Assembly (NCBI GenBank): GCA_964556545.1
Contig: CAZKWE010000052.1
Location: forward strand, 1-15,329
From: JALSKU01 sp964556545
Lineage (GTDB): Bacteria > Campylobacterota > Campylobacteria > Campylobacterales > JALSKU01
Direction of reading: 5' to 3'
Length of the DNA: 15,329 bases
The position numbers and the translations under genes were made by a program. Under the pieces are notes generated by a model, which worked only from the letters and a program-made list of their open reading frames with translations, was not told where the DNA came from and made no database searches. This document shows positions 8,327-14,360 of the stretch, one piece after another (position 1 is the stretch's first letter; every line of letters begins with the position of its first letter).

Positions 8327-9244
8327 TTATTTGTTATTTTTATTTGTCAATACATTATAATATCTGTGCATATTCGGTACTTTTACATTAAATTTATTAG
8401 CTTCTTTTACAATGTATCCGCAAAGTGCTTCTACTTCAGTTTTTTTACCTTTTTCATAGTCAAGTTGCATAGAAGTTTTTGATTCGTAAGGAAGTGTTTT
8501 TATGCTTTGTAAAATCTTATTGATAGTTTCATCTTCTATATTTATATTTTTTAAGTGTGCTATATTTTTTATCTCTTTAAGGACTTCTTCTAATTCATCA
8601 AGTTTTTCATTTGCTATATATCCAAGAGGTTTTTGATAATATGATGTCATAGATGCATAGGCACTGATAAGAAGATATTTTTTCCAAGTTTCAAGCTCTA
8701 TGTTGATAGTAAGTTTGTTTGCAAGACCGGCTTCATCAAAAAGTTTTTTTATATTTTGAAAATTTTCTATATTTAAATCGCTACTACCAAAAATAAGTCT
8801 AAAAACACCGCCATATTTTTTTATTACCCCGGGCTTTTTTATATTTGAAAGTATATATATGCATCCGTTTAGTACCTTTGCAGAAGGAAATATCTTTTTT
8901 ATCTCTTTGTCGTGATCAACACCGTTTAGAAGAGGAAGCAAAATAGTATTGTCTGATACATTCTCTTTTATTATATCCAATGCACTTCTTAGATCATAAC
9001 TTTTTACGCTGACAATGATAAAATCAAATTTTTCCGTATTTTTCGGATTGTCGCATATCGTATCAGGTTTTACAATGTATTCTTGATCTTCATCAATAAT
9101 TTTCAATCCGCTCTCTTTTATCTTTTTAAGCTGTCTGCCTCTGCTGATAAATGTAATGTGATTTTGTTTACAATCATTAACCAACACAAGTTTGCCACCT
9201 ATATATCCGCCAACACCGCCTGTACCCAAAATAGCAATTTTCAT
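8327..9244 (-). CDS. panE: 2-dehydropantoate 2-reductase (ketopantoate reductase family)
   Basis: NADPH-dependent reductase of the PanE/ApbA family, which in pantothenate synthesis converts 2-dehydropantoate to pantoate in the cytoplasm. The Rossmann motif GTGGVGGYIGG is at residues 7-17. Candidate catalytic residues by position are Asn107 (LLNGVD), Lys188 (TWKKYL) and Glu270 in the conserved KTEVEALCG segment. Its length of 305 residues is normal. The ATG at 9244 is preceded by AAAGG about 7 nt upstream. It is the first gene of a two-gene minus-strand operon with the DUF255 protein. The family contains paralogues acting on other 2-keto substrates, so the pantothenate role is likely but not proven; no other pan gene is nearby. 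Confidence 0.86.
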   Translation of the reverse strand: MKIAILGTGGVGGYIGGKLVLVNDCKQNHITFISRGRQLKKIKESGLKIIDEDQEYIVKPDTICDNPKNTEKFDFIIVSVKSYDLRSALDIIKENVSDNTILLPLLNGVDHDKEIKKIFPSAKVLNGCIYILSNIKKPGVIKKYGGVFRLIFGSSDLNIENFQNIKKLFDEAGLANKLTINIELETWKKYLLISAYASMTSYYQKPLGYIANEKLDELEEVLKEIKNIAHLKNINIEDETINKILQSIKTLPYESKTSMQLDYEKGKKTEVEALCGYIVKEANKFNVKVPNMHRYYNVLTNKNNK

Positions 9245-9269
9245 TAATAAGCCTTTAACAATGATTGAG

Positions 9270-9276
9270 TATAATA
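9270..9276. promoter_or_regulatory. Overlapping divergent -10 boxes
   Basis: TATAAT at 9270-9275 could serve the plus-strand adaptor operon, with a start near 9282. The same near-palindrome GTATAATAC reads TATTAT on the minus strand (9276-9271) and could serve panE. Only one 105-bp gap separates the two coding regions, so the promoters must be close together. Confidence 0.4.
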
Positions 9277-9277
9277 C

Positions 9278-9309
9278 ATTATGAGACCACCGTGCAATGG
9301 TCTCATAAT
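9278..9309. repeat. Perfect 12-bp inverted repeat in the divergent promoter region
   Basis: ATTATGAGACCA (9278-9289) and TGGTCTCATAAT (9298-9309) are exact reverse complements around an 8-nt centre, CCGTGCAA. The element lies just after the putative plus-strand -10 box. It could be a regulator's operator or a hairpin at the very 5' end of the adaptor mRNA. No T-run follows the right arm, so it is not a typical terminator for that strand. Confidence 0.7.
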
Positions 9310-9348
9310 TATACCATATATGATCAATTTGATAAAAAGGAGTTATTT

Positions 9349-10140
9349 TTGAAAAAAATTATACTTTTTTTTCTATTTTGCAGTTATGTATTTGCTGATG
9401 TTTATTATGCAAAACTTGAACCGTATGAAAGTTACAATATAAAGTCTGATGTTGCCGGAAAAGTTGTATTTAGCGATCTTGCAAAAGAGGGAAAATGGGT
9501 AAAAAAGGCACTTGTCGTAAAGATAGATGATAAAACAGACAAAGAAGATTTGAAAACTTCCATAAAAAAATTATCCGATTTGCATAATATGGAAAAATTG
9601 ATATTGCAAAATATAAAAGCTATGGAAAAAACATATCAAATAAAAAAGAGAAATTATGATAGAATTAAAAACTTGACCACAAAGTCAAATTTTGAAAAAG
9701 ATAACCAACTTATAACAGTTATAGCTGCAAATGCTTCATTGATAAATGCCAAACAATCTTTGATAAATTTACAAAACAGTATAAAAGATATCGAGTATAA
9801 GATATTTGTTTTAAAACAGACAATAGCAAAAAAGAATATAATTGTAAAAAACAGATATATATACAAGTTAAATGTAAAAAAAGGAGACTATGTGGCTCCG
9901 GGTGTTTTGATACTAAGTGCAATGGATATCTCAAGAGCAAAAGCAGTTGTATATCTAAGTTATGAAGATAGGGAAAATTTAGATAAAAAAATTATATATA
10001 TAAATGGTAAAAAAACTTCTTTGAAGTTTGATAAAGTCTGGAATGTAGCTGATAGTATCAATATAAGCTCATACAGAGCAGAATTGTATTTGCCAAAACC
10101 AAGAGAGTTTTCCAAGGTTATAAAAATTGAACTTAAATAA
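9349..10140 (+). CDS. Periplasmic HlyD-like adaptor (membrane fusion-type protein)
   Basis: Probable periplasmic adaptor of the RND/HlyD type. The chosen TTG start lies 6 nt after a strong AAGGAG (9337-9342) and gives a clean signal peptide, MKKIILFFLFCSYVFA. A longer reading from a TTG at 9265 would run through the promoter and inverted repeat and bury the signal, so it is rejected. In 263-residue numbering, residues 20-60 look like the first half of a biotinyl-lipoyl-like fold (SDVAGKVVFSDLAKEGKWV). Residues about 63-163 are a lysine-rich coiled-coil hairpin. Residues about 164-195 supply the second half (LNVKKGDYVAPGVLILS), followed by a short beta-barrel portion. No inner-membrane pump or outer-membrane channel gene is adjacent, so its partner is unknown. 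Its 3' end overlaps the next gene by 14 nt. Confidence 0.75.
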   Translation: MKKIILFFLFCSYVFADVYYAKLEPYESYNIKSDVAGKVVFSDLAKEGKWVKKALVVKIDDKTDKEDLKTSIKKLSDLHNMEKLILQNIKAMEKTYQIKKRNYDRIKNLTTKSNFEKDNQLITVIAANASLINAKQSLINLQNSIKDIEYKIFVLKQTIAKKNIIVKNRYIYKLNVKKGDYVAPGVLILSAMDISRAKAVVYLSYEDRENLDKKIIYINGKKTSLKFDKVWNVADSINISSYRAELYLPKPREFSKVIKIELK

Positions 10141-11896
10141 CACAAATAGCACTTGTCCGCTTGATTGTTATGACGGATGTGCTATCATCTATAAAGATGG
10201 CAAATTAAAAGGTGACAAATGCCATCCCGTGACTAAAGGATATCTATGCAGTAAAATGAACAAATTTTTAGAATATGATAGACTAAAATCAGCTTCTTTT
10301 GAGGGGAAAGAGATATCACTTGATAGGGCAATTGAAATATTGATCAAAAAATTAAATGAGCATAAAGAAGATAAAAATATTTTTTTTCAAGGCAGTGGCA
10401 ATCTTGGCAGAATGCAAAATATAACAAAAGAATTTTTTACGAAGTTCGGATTTTACGGCACAAGCGGTTCATTGTGTGACGGGGCGGGGAATGAAGGTAT
10501 TGTTTTAGGCAGAGGGGCAAATTTGCTTGTGCCTGTAAGCGAGGTAGAAAAAAGTGAAGTTATCGTTGTGTGGGGAAGAGATATCCATACAAGCAATACC
10601 CACTTTTTGCCATATTTAAAAGATAAGAAAATTATTGTTATTGATCCATACAGGACAAAACTTTCAAAAAATGCTGATTTGTACTTGCAGATAAAACCAA
10701 GAGGAGACTTTTTCTTTGCTTTGCTTGTTGCTCGCATAATTTATATGCAACAAATGGAAAATAGTAATTATATAGAAAAATTTACCAATAATTTTGATGA
10801 TTTTAAAGAATTATTTGAAAGTTTTCATATGAAGCAACTCTCACACAGAAGCGGAATTGACATAGATAAAGCTTGGGAAATGGTTGATATGATACATAAC
10901 AAAAAAACTCTTTTTTTAGTTGGAATCGGAGTTCAAAAGTATTTTACCGGTCATTTTGTTCTAAGAGCGATAGACTCACTGGCGGCAATGTTGGGACTTT
11001 TTGGCAAAGATGGTTCAGGAGTCAGTTTTCTTAGTGACAGTTTTTACGGATTTAAAAGTTCAATTCCTGATTTTTCCAAAAAAGTATCTATTCCTACTGT
11101 CTCATTCTCTAAATTTGGTATAGTTTTTATTCAGGGAGCAAATCCTGCTGTTAGTATGCCAAACAGCAAAAAAGTTATAGAAGAATTAAAAAAAGCAAAA
11201 TTTGTGGTCTATTTTGGTTTGTATGAAAATGAAACCTCAAAATTGGCAAACCTTGTATTGCCTGCGGTTGATTTTTTATCAAAAAATGATATAAGAACTA
11301 CTTACGGACATGAGTATATTGGCTTAATGCCAAAATTAAAAGAAGATAAAAACGGTATAAGTGAGTATGACTTGAGTGCTTGTCTTATGGACAAAATATT
11401 TCATGAAAAATTAAAAGATGAAAAAGAATATATCAATAAAATACTTTCTTCAAATGCAATAAAAAAAGATAACTACTACATATCAAAAAATTATATAAAA
11501 AATCCTTATAAAGAGGGATTTTATACGAATAATGGAAAATTTAACTTTTTGGATGAGTATGAAGATGATTTTGAAGAGGAGTATGAAGAAGATGATGAGG
11601 GTAGATATTATCTTATAACAAAAAAATATAAAAATTCTCTAAACAGTAGCTTTAAATATGATAATTTTTTATACATACCTCCTTTTCTTGGATTTGAAGA
11701 TGGTGAAACAGTAGAGCTTGATTCGGGATATGCAAGTGCAAGATTTAAGATTAAAATAGATAAAAATCTAAGAAATGATACTCTTATGTGTTATTGTTCA
11801 AACAGATACTACAATCACTTAACCCCGTCTATAAGTTCTATGGAGGGCGAATGTGCGGTATATCAAGAGCTTAAGGTGAGTTTAAAAAAGGTTTAA
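10127..11896 (+). CDS. Short cytoplasmic molybdopterin oxidoreductase
   Basis: DMSO-reductase-superfamily molybdenum or tungsten enzyme of unknown substrate. The N-terminal [4Fe-4S] motif is C10-x3-C14-x3-C18-x22-C41. C117 in GSLCDGAGNEG is the likely metal ligand by position. Further family marks are VVWGRD (148-152), VIDPYRTK (171-178), GANPAVSMPN (337-346), and LPAVDFL with TTYGHEY (378-397). A short molybdopterin-dinucleotide-binding domain occupies about 510-589. There is no Tat signal, so the protein should be cytoplasmic. At 589 residues it is shorter than most family members, and an unusual acidic run (residues 476-492) precedes the last domain. Translation starts at a TTG overlapping the adaptor gene by 14 nt, with AAGG (10114-10117) 9 nt upstream; no ATG lies before the cluster cysteines. 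No electron-transfer or membrane-anchor subunit gene is adjacent. Confidence 0.85.
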   Translation: MNLNNTNSTCPLDCYDGCAIIYKDGKLKGDKCHPVTKGYLCSKMNKFLEYDRLKSASFEGKEISLDRAIEILIKKLNEHKEDKNIFFQGSGNLGRMQNITKEFFTKFGFYGTSGSLCDGAGNEGIVLGRGANLLVPVSEVEKSEVIVVWGRDIHTSNTHFLPYLKDKKIIVIDPYRTKLSKNADLYLQIKPRGDFFFALLVARIIYMQQMENSNYIEKFTNNFDDFKELFESFHMKQLSHRSGIDIDKAWEMVDMIHNKKTLFLVGIGVQKYFTGHFVLRAIDSLAAMLGLFGKDGSGVSFLSDSFYGFKSSIPDFSKKVSIPTVSFSKFGIVFIQGANPAVSMPNSKKVIEELKKAKFVVYFGLYENETSKLANLVLPAVDFLSKNDIRTTYGHEYIGLMPKLKEDKNGISEYDLSACLMDKIFHEKLKDEKEYINKILSSNAIKKDNYYISKNYIKNPYKEGFYTNNGKFNFLDEYEDDFEEEYEEDDEGRYYLITKKYKNSLNSSFKYDNFLYIPPFLGFEDGETVELDSGYASARFKIKIDKNLRNDTLMCYCSNRYYNHLTPSISSMEGECAVYQELKVSLKKV

Positions 11897-11899
11897 TAT

Positions 11900-12694
11900 T
11901 TGGTTAGTATTGTTATCCCCACTTTCAATAGATATCATACTTTAAAAAGAACACTTAACTCTGTCTTTGAACAAACATATAAAAATTTTGAAGTTATTTT
12001 GGTTGATGACGGATCAACAGATGATACAAGAAAGATTGAAAATGAGTTTGATATAATTTATATATATCAAAAAAACCTTGGAGTAAGTAGAGCAAGAAAT
12101 GAAGGTATCAAATCAGCCCGGGGAGAATGGATAGCTTTTTTAGACAGTGATGATGAATGGCATACCGATAAACTTCAAAAACAGATGAATTTTTTTAAAA
12201 ACAATCCTAATATCAAATTTTGCCATACCAAAGAGAAGTGGATAAGATATCAAAAAGAGGTAAAATATCCAAAAAGACTTGAAAAACCAAGCGGATGGTG
12301 TTTTTGCGATAATTTGCAAACATGTAAAATTGCTGCAAGTTCGACAGTTTGCCATAAAGAAGTATTTGACAAGGTAGGGCTTTTTGATGAAAATTTTAAA
12401 GTTTGCGAAGATTATGATATGTGGCTAAGAGTAGCTTATGAGTATAAAATCGGCTTGATAAAAGAGGATCTCATCACCAAATATGCCGGGCATAACCAAC
12501 TTTCAAATAAAATTTTTGCCATAGATAGATATCATATCCGATCTCTTGTAAAATTTATCGATACTCCGTATCACAATGAAGTAGTAAAAATGATAAAAAA
12601 GAAGCTTGAAATCTTAAAAAAAGGTGCAACCAAATATGCTAATCATGAGATGCTCAAATGGTGTGATGAGATAGCGGATAAAAAAGGATTATGA
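11900..12694 (+). CDS. Glycosyltransferase family 2 protein
   Basis: GT-A fold, inverting glycosyltransferase that would transfer a sugar from a nucleotide-sugar donor to a surface glycan, glycolipid or protein; donor and acceptor are unknown. The N-terminus VSIVIPTFNRYHTLKRTL is typical of GT2. Visible motifs are VDDGSTDDT (35-43, nucleotide binding), the metal-binding DSDD (82-85), and ED at 170-171 in CEDYDMWLRVA, the candidate catalytic base. There is no membrane segment. At 264 residues it is a compact single-domain member. The TTG start at 11900, with AAAAGG (11886-11891) 8 nt upstream, is the only reasonable one because the conserved fold begins at residue 2. It lies 3 bp after the molybdoenzyme stop codon, so it is part of that operon. 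Its stop codon is 1 bp from the convergent Csx20 stop. Confidence 0.9.
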   Translation: MVSIVIPTFNRYHTLKRTLNSVFEQTYKNFEVILVDDGSTDDTRKIENEFDIIYIYQKNLGVSRARNEGIKSARGEWIAFLDSDDEWHTDKLQKQMNFFKNNPNIKFCHTKEKWIRYQKEVKYPKRLEKPSGWCFCDNLQTCKIAASSTVCHKEVFDKVGLFDENFKVCEDYDMWLRVAYEYKIGLIKEDLITKYAGHNQLSNKIFAIDRYHIRSLVKFIDTPYHNEVVKMIKKKLEILKKGATKYANHEMLKWCDEIADKKGL

Positions 12695-12695
12695 G

Positions 12696-13073
12696 TTAAA
12701 ATCTTCGATAGATATTGTGTATAAATTCGCTCATCTTTATGAGTTTATTACCATCCGTATACTCTTTGGCAACTCTTTTATTGGTAGAGTATATAGGTAT
12801 AAATCCGTTTTGTTTTGCAAAATTTACCATATTGCAAGTGGCTCCGAAATCACCTTGAATGAGTATGAAGTCATCTCTTTTCGCATTTGTTTTTAGAAAA
12901 TTTTTTAGCGGTAACAACACAGGAGATATATCTTCTATATGAGGAGGTATCTTTGACCACAAATCTTGTAAATTTTCAGGCAAATAGATAAACTTATCAA
13001 CCTTGAGAGAGCTTTTTGCATCTTCGATTTGTCGAGATGTCAATCTATGTGAAAAGAGTAGAAACATTTTCAT
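12696..13073 (-). CDS. csx20: CRISPR-associated protein Csx20 (probable ring nuclease)
   Basis: A 125-residue protein that I recognise as Csx20, a small CRISPR accessory family linked to type III systems and proposed to be a CARF-like ring nuclease that degrades cyclic oligoadenylate messengers. Conserved-looking stretches are MFLLFSHRLT (3-12), FIYLPENLQDLWSKIPP (28-44), LIQGDFGATCNMVNFA (71-86) and IPIYSTNKRVAKE (92-104). The alternating strands and helices suit a Rossmann-like fold, and the GDFGAT and STNKR segments are plausible ligand contacts. There is no HEPN or other effector domain, so it would control signalling rather than kill. The start ATG overlaps the stop codon of the WYL gene as ATGA, so the two proteins are probably made together. 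Family recognition is from memory of the sequence pattern; the enzymatic activity is inferred. Confidence 0.78.
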   Translation of the reverse strand: MKMFLLFSHRLTSRQIEDAKSSLKVDKFIYLPENLQDLWSKIPPHIEDISPVLLPLKNFLKTNAKRDDFILIQGDFGATCNMVNFAKQNGFIPIYSTNKRVAKEYTDGNKLIKMSEFIHNIYRRF

Positions 13074-14053
13074 AATAGAGCCTTTTTGAGATCTTTGCGA
13101 AACTTATCCTTCAAAGACAGGGGTGAGATTATCCTGATATCCGGAAGCCATTTTTTTATGAAAGGCAGTATCTCCATAGGTTGAGTATAATTGATGGAAA
13201 ACTCTACGGAGCCGTCAATATTTTTTTTGATGAATTTTTGGGAAGGAAAAAATTTTTTCATATCTTTATAAAAATATTTTGCAATCTTTTTTGAAGCTTC
13301 GAGCTTTGCCGTGATGCTCTGCACTCCATATAGTGTCATAGAATTTTGAAAAGTTTCAAAAAAACGAAAATACTTTTCATTGACACTCTTTTGATAAGAG
13401 AAATTTTTATATTTGATTATATTTTTTATAAATGATACTCTTAAGAAGTGAAAATCATCTCTTTCATCCTCGATTGCTATGTACCAATTGTGATCTACAA
13501 AAACAAGTTTGAGACATTTTGCATTTTTGTAGTATATGTTTTTATCATAGAAAAACTCTATATCTCTATATTCGTTATTTTTAACTGCGATTTTCAATTC
13601 GTCAAATATTTCTTTTAATCTTCTATTCTTAAAATCTTCAAAAGGATAACTTTTAAAAATAAATATACTTTTATCGGTGGAGGAGATTTTTCTAAGAGCC
13701 TCTTTCGTTTCCTCTTCCATCTCCTTTAAAAATATACTTTCATTTTTAAGCCAATCGAATATTACACCGATATCACTCTCATCATATTTTAAAAACTCCA
13801 TAATAATATCAGAGGCTTTTATAAGCTTGTAGTAATTTTTTCTCGATTGCTTTATGGTTACGATATTTTTATATCTTCTTTCCAAATCTTTCAGATATCT
13901 TTCGAGTGTTTTAGTGCTACATTGAAATTCTTCAAGAAGAATGGGATCATTTTTGGTAATTTCTTTGCCATCTAAAAAATACTCTATTAACTTAAAAATA
14001 GCCATCACTTTTTTATCAGTTTGATTTGTTTTCGGCATATTATTAGTACTCAA
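13070..14053 (-). CDS. WYL-domain transcriptional regulator next to the CRISPR array
   Basis: Regulator of 327 residues in the HTH-WYL-WCX arrangement. An N-terminal winged helix occupies about 12-75, with EEFQCSTKTLERYLKDLERR as the recognition region. The WYL domain follows at about 140-218, where NWYIAIED (189-196) stands in place of the usual WYL tract and RVSFIKNI (205-212) matches the R-x-x-x-I strand. A C-terminal WCX-like extension covers about 240-327. WYL domains are thought to bind nucleotides or nucleic acid and often regulate CRISPR and other defence loci. The start is a TTG at 14053 or an ATG at 14038 (five residues shorter); neither has a strong ribosome-binding motif. It is translationally coupled to csx20 downstream. 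No transmembrane or nuclease segment is visible. Confidence 0.82.
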   Translation of the reverse strand: MSTNNMPKTNQTDKKVMAIFKLIEYFLDGKEITKNDPILLEEFQCSTKTLERYLKDLERRYKNIVTIKQSRKNYYKLIKASDIIMEFLKYDESDIGVIFDWLKNESIFLKEMEEETKEALRKISSTDKSIFIFKSYPFEDFKNRRLKEIFDELKIAVKNNEYRDIEFFYDKNIYYKNAKCLKLVFVDHNWYIAIEDERDDFHFLRVSFIKNIIKYKNFSYQKSVNEKYFRFFETFQNSMTLYGVQSITAKLEASKKIAKYFYKDMKKFFPSQKFIKKNIDGSVEFSINYTQPMEILPFIKKWLPDIRIISPLSLKDKFRKDLKKALL

Positions 14054-14073
14054 GCTTGAAATTTTTTCTTGAA
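14050..14073 (-). promoter_or_regulatory. TTCAAG motif cluster at the WYL gene start, possible operator
   Basis: A perfect 10-bp palindrome, TCAAGCTTGA (14050-14059), overlaps the start codon region. A second copy of the half-site CTTGAA lies at 14068-14073, 13 bp from the one at 14055-14060. Repeated half-sites here would suit autoregulation by the WYL protein, but the sequence is AT-rich and the evidence is weak. Confidence 0.3.
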
Positions 14074-14325
14074 TAAATTTTTCTATTTTTTATCACTCTT
14101 GTTGAGGGATTAAATCCCCATAATATTCTTGTTTTTACTTTTTGTATTTTAGTGATCTTTTTTGTTTTCATTATTTAACCTTTTTATTTTTTTGAAATTG
14201 TATGAAAATTTAAGGACAAAAACAGTCTCAAAATAATTATATCAAATTTTAGAACAGATTTTAGTAAATAGATATATTTTGGATATCAAATGAAATAAGG
14301 CAAAAGTTATATGTAGTAGAGTCCG
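14054..14325. other. AT-rich gap between the WYL gene and the CRISPR array
   Basis: This gap of about 270 bp holds no convincing ORF. It must contain the promoter of the minus-strand WYL-csx20 operon. A candidate is the minus-strand TATTAT within ATAATA at 14120-14125, next to an inverted repeat GGGAT-TAA-ATCCC at 14106-14118. GTCTCAA at 14225-14231 equals the first seven bases of the CRISPR repeat, and AATCCCC at 14113-14119 equals repeat positions 6-12. They may be decayed repeat remnants beyond the trailer end. I read this as the trailer flank rather than the leader because the adjoining repeat is degenerate. Confidence 0.5.
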
Positions 14326-14360
14326 AGAATAATCCCCTTAAGATCGGGTCTGTTTGTAAT
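14326..14360 (-). repeat. Degenerate terminal CRISPR repeat
   Basis: The leftmost unit matches the repeat exactly over 14331-14360 (30 nt), but its first five plus-strand bases are AGAAT instead of GTCTC. Read on the minus strand, the lost part is the 3' end that would form the crRNA handle. A last repeat with a decayed end is typical of the leader-distal side of an array. Confidence 0.85.

Noticed and set aside
9265..9348. 28-residue N-terminal extension of the HlyD-like adaptor
   Set aside because: It runs through the inverted repeat and promoter region and would bury the signal peptide; the TTG at 9349 has an ideal AAGGAG.
9654..9940. Overlapping minus-strand ORFs rich in Phe, Leu and Ile inside the adaptor gene
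   Set aside because: They are the antisense image of a lysine-rich coiled coil in AT-rich DNA, with no ribosome-binding context.
10453..10737. Minus-strand ORF of 94 codons inside the molybdoenzyme gene
   Set aside because: It is antisense to conserved molybdopterin-oxidoreductase sequence, has no recognisable motif and is a reading-frame shadow.
14054..14325. CRISPR leader at the left of the array
   Set aside because: It is AT-rich like a leader, but the adjoining repeat is degenerate and the next one has a substitution, which marks the trailer side; the handle orientation also points the other way.
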